From assembly GCA_933228675.1 (NCBI GenBank), contig OW121742.1, positions 105,624,240 to 105,688,239 on the forward strand: a DNA stretch of 64,000 bases, in the 5' to 3' direction. The stretch is from Stomorhina lunata. Its lineage: Eukaryota; Arthropoda; Insecta; Diptera; Rhiniidae. The notes beneath the pieces are model-generated. The model searched no databases and was not told the origin of the DNA. It saw only the letters and a list, made by a program, of their open reading frames with translations. Positions 23,242-34,512 of this stretch are shown piece by piece; position 1 is the stretch's first letter, and each line of letters begins with the position of its first letter. The position numbers and the translations under genes were made by a program.

Positions 23242-23649
23242 CTGGAAGAAAAATATGGTTATACAAAGTTCGAAAACTCTAACTTGTATAGTTCTAAAGA
23301 TATAGCACAATGCATTCCTTATAAGGGGGCGCAAAATTCCCTTTTCCATGCCCACTTTTTCAAATTAATATAAAATAATGTTAAAAGTTAGAAAAATTTC
23401 ATATTAAAGACAACATTAAAATTTGTCTGTATATTAAGGAGGCGTAGTTCCCCTTGCTCCTATTAAATATTTTATGAACTCCCATTTAACCGGTTACGTT
23501 TCTCTTAATAACCCCCATTATATTTTCAGTAGTAACTGCCCTTGAATGTTCAGATGTAGTCAGTCAAGCCCGGCTATACGACAAATACAAATACTACGAA
23601 TTTACCTTGTATCTTAAACGAGCAGAATAGATTGAGTATAAAGAGACAA

Positions 23650-24350
23650 AAATTTTGCCGCTAAGGGGATAAAAAGGGGAAAAATCGAAAACGTTATAAA
23701 TCCTAAAAGAATAGGTATAAAAACAAAATTTAAATTACGTTTTGAATAGCTATAAAAACAAGCGGACAGGTGTTTGGTACTTTTTTAAAACTGTGCCCGA
23801 TAGTGGGTAAAAAAGTACTTTTGGTACTTTTTGTAGCCTACTGTTATCTTTTTCTAGCCTACTCTTATCTTTTGAACCAAAGAATATATAAAGATTTTCG
23901 TACTGCAATCAGTAGAAGCGAAACAAATATTAAACACTTATTGGGTACTTTTTTGATTTTGGCGCCCAAAATGGGTCAAAAATGTATAAAATGATAACAA
24001 CGTCAACATAAAGTATTTTGAATATAAACAAAATATTAAGAGCGTTTTAATAAAACATATAAAACGTACCAAAAAAATACCAAATTTGCAAATGGAACTT
24101 TTTTGAAATTAGGGGATAAAATGGGGGAAAAAATAGGTAACGTTATAACTTTTAATGTACTTGGTATAAAAACAACATTCAAATTGCATTTTGATCAGCT
24201 GAAAAAATAGGAAGACGGGTAATGGGTACTTTTTGGAAAAAAGGCCAAGCAGAACCAATAATGCGTGAAAAATATTTTTGGTACTTTTTTTTACTTTTGA
24301 ACTAATGAACATAGAAACAAAAAGTTTATTGCAATCAATTAAGAAAATGA
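23650..24350. repeat. Diverged direct repeat, about 447-bp offset
   Basis: AGGGGATAAAA followed by AACGTTATAA, GGTATAAAAACAA and TTTTTGGTACTTTTT-like words appears from 23664 and again from 24111. Substitutions and indels are frequent. No known element is recognised. Confidence 0.55.
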
Positions 24351-24820
24351 TAAAAAAATATATAGAAAATTCAAAATTTGCCTGGAGATTATTATCATAA
24401 AACTCCAAACAAGGCTCGGTTAACCAGATACTTGATCCTCAAAGATGTCGACAAAAGAAACTTCTATATAGAGTCCTATATAGACGTGAATTGACCATTT
24501 TTCATATATGTCTTATATATCATAATTTTGTGGAAGTTCATGTGTTCATAAATCGGTGCCCTACGTAATTAGAGCGAATAGATAGAGACGGCTTTGATTC
24601 GTTTAGGGACAAACCATAAATGAATCTGAATTTACCATATTTTCTTAAAGCCTAATAAATAACATTTTCGAGAAAGCTCAAGTGATTACAAATCTGTGAC
24701 CCAAGTTAATACTACAAATATATTGACTCTGTATCATACCGATAACGTGCTACTGGTCAGTCGATAGAGACGAAATTAAGTCGAAGATAGACTTGGAGCT
24801 ATCGTTTGTGACTGTAGAAC

Positions 24821-24995
24821 ACTAGGATGACAAAGCCAAGCTGTCTTATAAGAGAAAATAAAGACCTATTGGGACATGTAATCAAGTCAGGAGTCTTGCT
24901 AATGATAAAGACGAAGACTAGGATGACTTCGGATGACATGCCTATGAGAAAAAATGAAGACCTACTAATGAATGAAGTCAAATCGGGAGTTTTGA
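24821..24995. repeat. Diverged direct repeat, about 97-bp offset
   Basis: ACTAGGATGAC starts both copies (24821 and 24918). Each continues with an AAGACCTA-type segment and ends GTCAAATCGGGAGTTTT or GTCAGGAGTCTT. A short open frame spans both, but the repetition and absence of a family match argue against a gene. Confidence 0.5.
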
Positions 24996-25040
24996 GAAAA
25001 AAAATGGATGGAACCTTTTAGCATTTTTAGACATACACAA

Positions 25041-25046
25041 TTTATT
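25041..25046 (-). promoter_or_regulatory. Candidate poly(A) signal of the right DUF1091-type gene
   Basis: AATAAA on the minus strand lies 36 bases after the TAA stop codon at 25082-25084, a usual distance for a compact fly gene. Confidence 0.5.
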
Positions 25047-25081
25047 TATGTTTTGTACGATAAACTATAAATTTAAAATAT

Positions 25082-25979
25082 TTAACTACGCCTGCGCCTG
25101 GTAGCTCCCTTTAGACTCATAAAGACCAGTTTCTCCTTCTTTTCGGATTTGTATAAAGTTATGGAAGCATTGAACTTCAAATTAGGCAAAGGAAATTGGG
25201 GTATCTCTAGTTTGAACTTATCCAAAATATACAATTTATTCTGAAAAATTTCAAGAAGATAAGTTATAGTTTCAAGATATTCGAAATAGGACTAAGACTC
25301 ACCGCCTCGACTGGACAACTTTTGGGAAAATTCGTTTGTTTTCTTAAATCGTTTAAGATTATTTTGGAAATTTTATATGAATTGAAAGTACCATTGAGCA
25401 GTTCACAAACATCAATCATTATATTTAACATTTCGAAACGGGTTTTATCGGGCCTTTCAAAGTTCAGAACGAACTGAAGTTGCATATGGGGAAGTATCTT
25501 GTTGTAGCTAAAGACACCGCTCAAGACCCGGTCACCATTTAGTGTAGTGAAATGAAGTTCTAGCAATTTGATTAGAGCTTTGTCGTAAATCTCACTAGTG
25601 ACGTCGTTAAGAACAATTTCAACAAGTTTCTGGAGCGGCAGAAAGGGAGGGAGAAAAAAAATGATAAAGAATGAAAAACATAAAGGGAAAAGAAGATATA
25701 AAGAGTGAGAAATGTTTTGAATTAGTGGCTTGTAAAGAAGGAAGAATAATTTGAACTTATGAGGAATATTTAAGAAACTGACCCATAAATTTATATTATC
25801 TAGAGAAAAGGTCTTTAGAAGCCCTTTAAGAATACTTTCTTTATCATAAATTCTAATTTTCTTAAGAAATATTTAAGTTTTCATATAATTTTACTTACAT
25901 TTGACGCCGTACTTCCTAACATCATCACCTGACACCCGATCAAGAAAAACAGCACAAATTTCCCCATATTTTTTTCCAT
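25082..25979 (-). CDS. DUF1091-type secreted protein, three exons
   Basis: Exons are 25899-25979 (27 codons), 25303-25629 (109 codons) and 25082-25240 (52 residues plus stop), giving 188 residues, a normal length for DUF1091. Donors AAT|GTAAGT and GCG|GTGAGT and acceptors CCGCTCCAG and TTTTTCAG are good, and both introns (269 and 62 bases) are phase 0. Exon 1 encodes a signal peptide (MGKFVLFFLIGCQVMMLG, starting at the second of two in-frame ATGs at 25979 and 25967). Exon 2 carries FVLNFERPDKT, IMIDVCELLNG (Cys about residue 102) and FPKSCPVEA (Cys about 132), and exon 3 carries PQFPLPNLKF and a basic RRRRS end. The family is insect-specific, secreted and related to chemosensory CheA/CheB-like proteins. 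No function can be given for this member. The left paralog has matching exon structure. Confidence 0.87.
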
Positions 25980-26702
25980 ACAACAAAACTTTTTCTTCCG
26001 AACTTACTACCAGCTTTAACTAAATGCTTTAAAGTACTTTTTCATTTAGAAAAAAATATTTCTCTTCCTGGAAACAAAGTTTATTTTAATTAGGTTTTAA
26101 TGTGCTTTAAATTATAATTAAGTCATCAAACAAAAACAAAAAAAAAAATAACGACTTTATTAACATTTTAATTGTGGACAAAATAACTCCAAATTAATCA
26201 CTTTTTAATTTATATTAAAACTTACCAACAGACCGAAAAATGAGACTTAATTTATAGAAATTGTCCATATAACCTCTATACGGAAATTATATAATAATAA
26301 AATTCCCTTTACTAGCGGGAAGCTTTAAGTTCTTCACATTAAATTTTGCATTCCTCTGCAAATGTTTCATTAATGAGCTTTGAGTCACTTCTAGATGCTT
26401 AACATTTAACAACTAAAATGTCCCTAAAAATCACAATTTAGTGTAAAAACAAGACTTTACCCTCGAGTAGGTGCCACTTTGTCTAGCACTTTTGGTGTTG
26501 TCGCTTCCAACTGTTTTGGGGTTTATTTTCTTTTATCTTTCGTTTTCTTTATTTTTTGCTTCAAAGTTGTACAATAAATTAAAATTCCCTAGAGAGATTT
26601 AAATTAAGAAGAAAAAATTTCCATGGTTTTTAATTGTTCACTTTATTTCCTAGAAATTAAGAAATAAATTAAAAAAATATATGTTAAATAGGAAGGAGGA
26701 GA
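25980..26702. other. Upstream region of the right DUF1091-type gene
   Basis: AT-rich DNA that should hold the minus-strand promoter. No TATA box or initiator could be assigned with confidence. No other gene is seen. Confidence 0.4.
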
Positions 26703-26800
26703 CCGCATTACCAAAAATCTGCGTTACCACATAACCTGCATTATCATACAACCTAAGTTACCATATAACCTGCATTACCATATAACCTGTATTACCACAA
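26703..26800. repeat. 17-bp minisatellite, about 5 copies
   Basis: Units such as TGCGTTACCACATAACC and TGCATTACCATATAACC follow head to tail with a few substitutions, ending just before the CTAGTTCAGTT satellite region. Confidence 0.8.
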
Positions 26801-26875
26801 AGTAAGCCTGAGCATAGGAATTGCTTTAGCAGCTCTAGTTTTACCCTTGAGTCCTGCTTTAGTAGTATTGTAGTA

Positions 26876-28770
26876 CTAGTTCAGTTCAAGTTCAGTTCTA
26901 GTTCAGTTCTAGTTCAGTTCTAGTTCAGTTCTAGTTCAGTTCTAGTTCAGTTCTAGTTCAGTTCTAGTTCAGTTCTAGTTCAGTTCTAGTTCAGTTCTAG
27001 TTCAGTTCTAGTTCAGTTCTAGTTCAGTTCTAGTTCAGTTCTAGTTCAGTTCTAGTTCAGTTCTAGTTCAGTTCTAGTTCAGTTCTAGTTCAGTTCTAGT
27101 TCAGTTCTAGTTCAGTTCTAATTCAGTTCTAGTTCAGTTCTAGTTCAGTTCTAGTTCAGTTCTAGTTCAGTTCTAGTTCAGTTCTAGTTCAGTTCTAGTT
27201 CAGTTCTAGTTCAGTTCTAGTTCAGTTCTAGTTCAGTTCTAGTTCAGTTCTAGTTCAGTTCTAGTTCAGTTCTAGTTCAGTTCTAGTTCAGTTCTAGTTC
27301 AGTTCTAGTTCAGTTCTAGTTCAGTTCTAGTTCAGTTCTAGATTCAGTTCTAGGTTCAGTTCGAGGTTTAGTTCTAGGTTCAGTTCTAGTTCAGTTCTAG
27401 TTCAGTTCTAGTTCAGTTCTAGTTCAGTTCTAGTTCAGTTCTAGTTCAGTTCTAGTTCAGTTCTAGTTCAGTTCTAGTTCAGTTCTAGTTCAGTTCTAGT
27501 TCAGTTCTAGTTCAGTTCTAGTTCAGTTCTAGTTCAGTTCTAGTTCAGTTCTAGTTCAGTTCTAGTTCAGTTCTAGTTCAGTTCTAGTTCAGTTCTAGTT
27601 CAGTTCTAGTTCAGTTCTAGTTCAGTTCTAGTTCAGTTCTAGTTCAGTTCTAGTTCAGTTCTAGTTCAGTTCTAGTTCAGTTCTAGTTCAGTTCTAGTTC
27701 AGTTCTAGTTCAGTTCTAGTTCAGTTCTAGTTCAGTTCTAGTTCAGTTCTAGTTCAGTTCTAGTTCAGTTCTAGTTCAGTTCTAGTTCAGTTCAGTTCTA
27801 GTTCAGTTCTAGTTCAGTTCTAGTTCAGTTCTAGTTCAGTTCTAGTTCAGTTCTAGTTCAGTTCTAGTTCAGTTCTAGTTCAGTTCTAGTTCAGTTCTAG
27901 TTCAGTTCTAGTTCAGTTCTAGTTCAGTTCTAGTTCAGTTCTAGTTCAGTTCTAGTTCAGTTCTAGTTCAGTTCTAGTTCAGTTCTTGTTCAGTTCTAGT
28001 TCAGTTCTAGTTCAGTTCTAGTTCAGTTCTAGTTCAGTTTTAGTTCAGTTCTAGTTCAGTTCTAGTTCAGTTCTAGTTCAGTTCTAGTTCAGTTCTAGTT
28101 CAGTTCTAGTTCAGTTCTAGTTCAGTTCTAGTTCAGTTCTAGTTTAGTTCTAGTTCAGTTCTAGTTCAGTTCTAGTTCAGTTCTAGTTCAGTTCTAGTTC
28201 AGTTCTAGTTCAGTTCTAGTTCAGTTCTAGTTCAGTTCTAGTTCAGTTCTAGTTCAGTTCTAGTTCAGTTCTAGTTCAGTTCTAGTTCAGTTCTAGTTCA
28301 GTTCTAGTTCAGTTCTAGTTCAGTTCTAGTTCAGTTCTAGTTCAGTTCTAGTTCAGTTCTAGTTCAGTTCTAGTTCAGTTCTAGTTCAGTTCTAGTTCAG
28401 TTCTAGTTCAGTTCTAGTTCAGTTCTAGTTCAGTTCTAGTTCAGTTCTAGTTCAGTTCTAGTTCAGTTCTAGTTCAGTTCTAGTTCAGTTCTAGTTCAGT
28501 TCTAGTTCAGTTCTAGTTCAGTTCTAGTTCAGTTCTAGTTCAGTTCTAGTTCAGTTCTAGTTCAGTTCTAGTTCAGTTCTAGTTCAGTTCTAGTTCAGTT
28601 CTAGTTCAGTTCTAGTTCAGTTCTAGTTCAGTTCTAGTTCAGTTCTAGTTCAGTTCTAGTTCAGTTCTAGTTCAGTTCTAGTTCAGTTCTAGTTCAGTTC
28701 TAGTTCAGTTCTAGTTCAGTTCTAGTTCAGTTCTAGTTCAGTTCTAGTTCAGTTTTAGTTCAGTTCTATT
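26876..28770. repeat. 11-bp satellite CTAGTTCAGTT, about 170 copies
   Basis: The unit CTAGTTCAGTT is the sum of a pentamer (AGTTC) and a hexamer (TAGTTC). It is highly homogeneous apart from single variants (for example at 27120, 27345-27378, 27780, 27986 and 28144). The variants at 27345-27378 have the 12-bp form CTAGGTTCAGTT also seen at the right edge. Every unit contains TAG, so it makes no long open frame in that orientation. Confidence 0.97.
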
Positions 28771-29060
28771 TTCAGTTCTTTGTTCTAGGTTTAGTTGTAG
28801 GTTCAATTCTATGTTCAGTTCTAGATTGAATTCTATTTTCAGTTCTAGGTTCAGTTTTTTATTCAGTTGTAGATTAAGTTGTAGTTCCAGTTCTGATTTC
28901 AGTCCTAGGTCCAGTTCTAGGTTCAGTTCTAGTTTAGTTTTATTTATGTTCCAGGTTCAGTTCTAGTTTAGTTATTTTCAGTTCTAGTTCAGTTCTAGGT
29001 TCAATTTTAGGTTAAGATCTAGCTTAGTTTTAGTTCTGTTTTAGGTTCTAGAAATTTCTG
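28771..29060. repeat. Degenerate 12-bp edge of the satellite
   Basis: Words such as GTTCTAGGTTCA, ATTCTATTTTCA and GTTGTAGATTAA follow with a period near 12 and many substitutions. This is likely an older form from which the homogeneous 11-bp array expanded. Confidence 0.75.
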
Positions 29061-30080
29061 TCAATAGTTGTTAATTACCTCATTTACTTTCATTATATTC
29101 CCTCCTTATTTTTCCCATTTACAGTCTTAGTTCTACCTTATATTTATTGCATTATCACCCGAATAACATGTAATCATTAGAAGTTGTCAGTAAACATATA
29201 ATTGCCCATAAATTTGTGCACCCTAGGAAGTGCAAGCCACACAGTTCGTATGTCTATTGTATGTAGTAAATGTTCACCTGATAAAACCGATAGAGTAGGC
29301 CATTGTGTCTCTCGTTGGCTACACGTAAGTGTATTTATGTCAAAATAGTTTTATGGCAAACGAGACTACAATGCAATTTTTGCAAAGTCATATTTTTACT
29401 TCAACATACGATACAACAACTGAAGCAACATTAAATGTCAAGTATTGGAAATGACATAACACAAACAATTGAACATTGTTACTCTTATAGTTAAACATAA
29501 TATAAATATGTACATATGTATGCCTATATCCACAATACATACATACTCATCCACTCACTCACACCGAGTGCAAATTTTCAACATGTGGTACTTTTGACAG
29601 TTACATAAAATTGTGTGCTTTTTGATACGAGGTTAGATAAGTAACGAATTTCAAATGACACCTAGTCCATTGCCATCAGAACAACTGCGCAAGCTTAATC
29701 TAAGCAGATATTCTGAAGGTCTAGGCTAATTTTTAAACTTACATAATTATATCAGATCATTACCTCAAAAAATCTTTTGGGACTACCTTCATATAGACAT
29801 GACTGTCTTAATTTATGTATCTTTGGGTGCTTATGTATGCGTATGTAAGTTATTAGCACCGAAACATTACATGTGCACTTGGTGCATTCCGGGAGTAGTT
29901 ATTATAAACAAACATACTTTTGGACATACACACATTAACACGCTTTATTATTCCTATTTGAGCCATAATTTGCTGGAACCTAATTGCGAATAAAACTAGG
30001 ACAACAATTAAAAATTTGAAGTCGCACAGCCATAAGATGTTTGACATATATTTTTAACAGAATTGGGACAGAATTATGTG
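29061..30080. other. Intergenic DNA, no gene seen
   Basis: Includes short runs of ACATAC/ATGTATG typical of fly non-coding DNA near 29510-29570. Short open frames on both strands near 29800-30050 overlap each other and show no domain. Confidence 0.45.
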
Positions 30081-30202
30081 GGGTTTATATAACTCAAGCG
30101 GCTAGGGATTGAGTGAAGTTTACATGTGTTTTGTTATTGTAACAAAAACAAAATACATGTAAATTTCACTCAACCGTCAGCCGCTGGAGTTATATAAACT
30201 CC
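30081..30202. repeat. Foldback hairpin, arms about 55 bp
   Basis: The left arm (30081-30135) and right arm (30147-30202) are about 85% complementary, around a loop of about 11 bases. Matching blocks include GTTTATATAACTC, AGCGGCT, TTGAGTGAA and TTTACATGT. It could be a small foldback MITE or a long-stem RNA precursor. No clear target-site duplication was seen. Confidence 0.85.
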
Positions 30203-30239
30203 TCATTATAATATAACTAGAATAAAACCGAACGTCTTT

Positions 30240-30510
30240 TTTATTTTCACTTCCTCTTTATTTCCATTTAGCTCTCAGATGTCCATAGAGGCTCTACAGA
30301 ACTTCCAGATTTTATTTTTTTTTCATGCCAGCTAGGTTTACTGTTCTCAATGTCTTTGAGTAGGCTTCTCTTCCATATGGTCTTTGGCCAACCTCTTTTC
30401 CTTATGGTTTATGAGTTCTACTCCTAGGGCTTGTTGACTCTTTTAATCCAAATGTTTCCCATGAGTGTGTCCTATCCATTTCCATTCTTAATTTTATAAA
30501 GATAAGATAA
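30240..30510 (-). pseudogene. Non-LTR retrotransposon ORF2 C-terminal remnant
   Basis: A minus-strand frame reads IGHTLMGN, then RKRGWPKTIWKRSLLKDIEN and SWHEKK, with WKFCRA downstream. This matches the usual LINE tail: GHTL-RKP, then RKRGRPK-TW-R, a short helix, and W-E followed by a WR-F-A-like ending. In-frame stops and shifts show decay. It is the same type of tail as at 4190-4545. Confidence 0.62.
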
Positions 30511-30534
30511 ATTCAAAAAAAAAAAAAAAAACGG

Positions 30535-31228
30535 CTACCTCCCTTGGACCCCAATTTTTTCACTTATTTTTCTTCTCAAAGTACAACCCTCAATTTTCAC
30601 CAGAATTTTATGAAACTTGACCCAAAAAAGAGGTCCGCTAGTTTTGGTTGAAATGAGTCAATAACTTGGGTTACCTCCTTTGGACCCCCATTTTTTCACT
30701 TATTTTTGTTCTCAATGTACAAAACGCTATTTTCAATAGAATTTGATAAAATTTGATATACTTATATTTTTTGATTCAAAAATAAGCTCTTATAGTTTTG
30801 GTTGAAGTCCGTCTACTCCTTGGGGTGCCTCCTTTGGACCCCCATTTTTCACTTATTTTCCTTCTCAGTGTATAAACCGCAATGTTCAACAGAATTTGAT
30901 AAAATTGATCACACATCTATTTTTTTGATCCAAAAAAGAGCTCTACTAATTTTGGTTGAAATCCGATGACTCCTTGGGGTATCTCCCTTGGAACCACATT
31001 TTTTCACTTATTTTCCTTCCCGCAATCTTCAATAGAATTTGATAAAATTCGGTAAACTTTTATTTTTTGATCCAAGAAAGAGCTCTACTAATTTTGGTTG
31101 GAATCCGTCGACTTCTTGGGGTAACTACCTTGGATAACTATTTTTTCATGTATTTTTTTACTTTTCAATAAAATTTTGTGAAATTCGTCACATGCCTATT
31201 AGTTGATCCAAGAAAGAACTCTACTAAT
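30535..31228. repeat. Tandem repeat of about 150 bp, 4-5 diverged copies
   Basis: The block CCTTTGGACCCCCATTTTTT followed by CACTTATTTT recurs near 30541, 30677, 30831, 30985 and 31126. Each unit also has GAATTTGATAAAATT and GAGCTCTACTAATTTTGGTT. The last copy is cut at CTCTACTAATT by the DINE element beginning at 31228. Confidence 0.75.
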
Positions 31229-32034
31229 TATACCCTTCACCACCATAGGCGGAAAGGGTATTATAAGTTTGTGCTGATGTATGTAACGCATAGAAATATT
31301 TGTCTTAGACCCACCTTTTAGTATACCAATAGGCTTAAAATCACTTTCTGAGTCGGTTTAGCGATGTCTGTCCGTCCGTCTGAAAGTCTGGCTGGCTGGA
31401 CCCCCATGTAAACCTTGTAATCAAACTACAGATCGCAATTCTAAAAAAAAATTGATGAAATTTGGCACAAATCATTTGTTTGATAATGGGACCATGGCTA
31501 TTGAAATTCGTCGAAATCGGTAATTTATTTATGGTACCTCCCATAGGTCCCACTTCCCGGAATTGATATATTGGCCACAAATATCAATATTTTTTCATAA
31601 AATTTTAAACAGATACTGCTTATGTAAACGAAAATCACTGTATCAAATTTCGTTAAAATCGGTCCACATTTGACCATAGCTCTCATACAAGCTCTTCTGT
31701 CAAAATGCACTTAATGTGCCAAAAATCCCTACAACGCTCGTAAATCTGAAGATAATGCGAAATTTAAGTTTATTTTTTGCATACATAATTTTTGTAACAA
31801 CTGTAATCAATTTGCCAAATTTCGAGATAATCGGCACACATTGGATTCTAGTTTTCATATAAGTCCAAATGACGGAAACAGCTTAAATATATAAGTTTTG
31901 AGAAAATATTTGAATTATGGCAAAATTTTGCAAAAATGTTTCTTTTTGTAGGAAAAAGAACACCTGTGACCTTAATGGTGAAGGGTAACGTATGGTCGGT
32001 CTTGACCGACTATAGCACTTTCTTACTTGTTTTT
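31228..32034 (+). mobile_element. DINE-1/mini-me-type element, best intact copy
   Basis: It starts ATACCCTTCACCACCATAGG and ends with ATGGTGAAGGGTAACG and the hairpin GTCGGT (31995-32000), CTTG, ACCGAC (32005-32010), followed by CTTTCTTACTTGTTTT. The subterminal inverted repeats, the GTCCGTCCGTCTG tract and the 3' stem-loop are all visible, as in Helentron-associated elements. It inserted into the 150-bp repeat; the sequence to its right does not resume that repeat. Confidence 0.87.
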
Positions 32035-32374
32035 ATTTAAAACCGTACTTCGTAAATCTCAAGTTAATGTAATTTAAATTAAAGTTAGGATTAATAACTG
32101 GAATTTGATTAAAACTTTAAGCCTGAAGGTATGCATTGGTTTTTTATTATAAGCAATATTCCTTAATTTTTTTACCAAATTTAGATTTTTTCAAAAGATT
32201 GACAAAAGGTTCTGATTTTTTTTAGCCAATTCGAAAGAAAAGACTTTTGCCTTTCATTTCATTATACTGAGAGCACGGAGGTAAACCGAGCTAACTGACT
32301 TTTTCTCAATTTTGATGCGCTTATATCTCCCAAACTTTTTTTTCTTTTAAACAAAAACAGGATCTCAGACTTAA

Positions 32375-32437
32375 ATAAAACTACAGGTCGCAATTCTAAA
32401 GATAATTTATGAAATTTGGCACAGATCATTTTTTGTT
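32375..32437 (+). mobile_element. Short DINE/mini-me fragment
   Basis: ACTACAGGTCGCAATTCTAA, AGATAATTTATG and AAATTTGGCACAGATCATTT match the central part of the copies at 5.2-5.8 and 31.4 kb. Neither end is present. Confidence 0.75.
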
Positions 32438-32664
32438 TTGGTTAAATTTTTTTTTTTTAAATTTTGGTTTTGTAATTTTTATATAGAATTTATATATACC
32501 CACATTTTGTCAGCTAAAATATGTTTGATACATGAGGCTTAAAATTTCAATAATTTTACCATAAATTTTTGTTTCACAATATTCAGATTCATATTCAGTC
32601 AGATTCTTCTCTATAAAATGGCATTATAAGATTTTCGAAAAGTGATAGTAAAAAACTGCCTTTT

Positions 32665-32745
32665 TTCCGTGGTATTGCAGGTTAATCATTCGCCTAGCAT
32701 ACAGAGGTCCCATATTCGATTCCCGGCTAGACCCACATGAAAAAT
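32665..32745 (+). mobile_element. tRNA-like SINE fragment, tentative
   Basis: GCAGGTTAATCATTCGCCTA and ATATTCGATTCCCGGCT give a tRNA-like half with a B box, next to a reverse transcriptase scrap. No full cloverleaf or 3' CCA-acceptor pairing could be drawn, so a functional tRNA is not claimed. Confidence 0.3.
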
Positions 32746-32749
32746 AGAT

Positions 32750-32990
32750 TTTCGAAAACAAGCGGTTCAGGGCTAGCAAAAGAAGTAATAGAGACAAGAG
32801 ACAACCCTGCCTTATACGAGTTTGCGGAGGCGATAGTTCTGATACGCTATTGTTGTGTATCACATTTGGAAGTATCCTCGCGGTATCAAGTGCACATGCT
32901 TTTAACAACTCGAGGACTTGAAATAAATATGTCGATGATATATGTATGTCTTCTAAGCCAAGGTTCAGGTTACCTTCAGCAAATATAAAC
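32750..32990 (-). pseudogene. Reverse transcriptase fragment, non-LTR type
   Basis: A minus-strand frame contains TRIRQGCLLSLLLLLLALNR, resembling the G-x-RQGC-x-LSP-LL motif of LINE reverse transcriptases (motif 4). The upstream residues LLKACALDTARILPN would fit the preceding region loosely. The proline is lost and nothing else of the domain is visible. Evidence is one motif only. Confidence 0.4.
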
Positions 32991-32999
32991 ACTTATGCG

Positions 33000-34018
33000 G
33001 TACCATGTCGTCGATCTGATTCTCAGACCTTAAGTCGTTGTATGGCTAACAGAACTAGAACTTGATATTCAACCCAAACTCGACCGGTTCAAAAATTATA
33101 AAGCTTTTAATAGATATAATTTCAAATTATATTAATCATTTATACATATAAAGGGAATACCAAAAGAAAATAGCAAAAGTGGAATGACAAATATCAAATA
33201 AGCCCAAAACTCAAGTGCCAGTCAAAGTGACAACTGACAGTCATTCAATTTCTCGTATATTGAAGCTGACATTGGCTTGGTTATTTCGTTAGTCTGTCGA
33301 ATTTTTTCAAATCTCTTTTTTCCTCTATTTAGTTCTATATTTCGACCATTATGAAAAGGCTTGAAAATATTATTTGCTCTCATTGTTGTTGCTGCTAAAA
33401 ATTTTTGTTGTTGTATTATTAACAACAATGACGCGGCACAAGTGACACAAGTTTGTGTCATAATTTTTTTCTGTTGCCTGTCCGTGTAGTTTGACAACAA
33501 TTTCAAGTGTTTATGAATTGCTTTTTAAATAGAATTGAGAGTTTTTTTTTGTTTTGAAAAAAGTTAAAGTTGGGCAAATACTTGTAGTAGATACAAGAAA
33601 AAAAATCACCAAAAAGTACTTGACTAAGTTTGAGTTTGTGCTCAAAAAAAGAGGAATGAATTATATAGAAAAAAAAGTACTAAAAGAAAAATATTGAATA
33701 AAAATAATTAAAAGTTTTGCCTGTTATATTTATTTTAATTTAATTTCAAAACTTTTGTATTGTTGAAGGAGACAAAGTAGAATTTATGAAAATTAAAAAC
33801 TGAAAATAAAATGAAAATTTAATTAAAAAAACGTAAAAGAAAATATATAAAAAATTTGATCAAATTAAAAGTTATTAATTTTAGAAGTTTTAAACGTTTT
33901 TCTATTTATCCTAGTTTAAGCCAGATTTCACTAATTTGACCAGAGTATTAAGTTTCACATGTTTCTTTAATGCCCTACACATTTAAATGAAAATACAGTA
34001 CACTCGGCATAACATTGC
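33000..34018. other. AT-rich intergenic DNA
   Basis: No gene is supported. A 94-codon minus-strand open frame at 33222-33506 has no recognisable domain and lies in low-complexity DNA (AACAACAATG/TTGTTGTTG tracts). Confidence 0.4.
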
Positions 34019-34512
34019 TATGATGTTTCCATCATATGCTATAAGTTGTAAATTGATTAGATGAGACGAAGTATTCTCTACTAGAAGAAGTGCTCTAGAG
34101 CCTTGACTTTGGTTGACATTTTTGAGTAGACAATATTAATAAATAAGGGTTGACGTTTTAGGATGTTGGCGGAATAGAGTGTTGCAGTTTTCTCGAGTAC
34201 ACTTTAATTCTTATCTTAAGTTATATCGATTGACTGAAAACTACTATTGAATCGGTTTACCTACTATACTTCGCTATGTATTTGTTATATCTGTTGTATT
34301 TATATTCTGAATAATGTCTAAATATTGAAACTTATGGATTTTTTCTTTTTCATTGCAGGTTTGTTCCAAAATTTGTTTAGAACCTTTTTTGAGTGAAGCC
34401 GATTTTATACCTAAAATAATGGCCTAGATGTGTACTATATCGTAATATGTAGATTTTTATTGTATAGATGCACATAATTTGGGAACGGCTGAAGCAAAGA
34501 CTGTATGTTATA

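Larger units (their letters stand above)
23242..25040. other. Region between the two DUF1091-type genes
   Basis: About 1.8 kb with no coding exon that I can support. It contains two sets of diverged direct repeats (23650-24350 and 24821-24995). A short stretch near 23560-23582 (GTCAGTCAAGCCCGGCTATA) resembles the 3' hairpin of minus-strand DINE elements and may be a remnant. Confidence 0.45.

Noticed and set aside
23089..23373. 94-codon plus-strand frame
   Set aside because: Antisense shadow of exon 2 of the left DUF1091-type gene.
23556..23590. DINE 3' hairpin remnant
   Set aside because: About 25 bases of similarity only; too short to annotate as an element, mentioned in the regional entry.
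33222..33506. 94-codon minus-strand frame as a gene
   Set aside because: No domain, low-complexity surroundings, no splice or poly(A) context.
34345..34385. TTTTTCATTGCAG as a splice acceptor of a host exon
   Set aside because: No open frame or donor follows; the site is repeated in all three tandem units.
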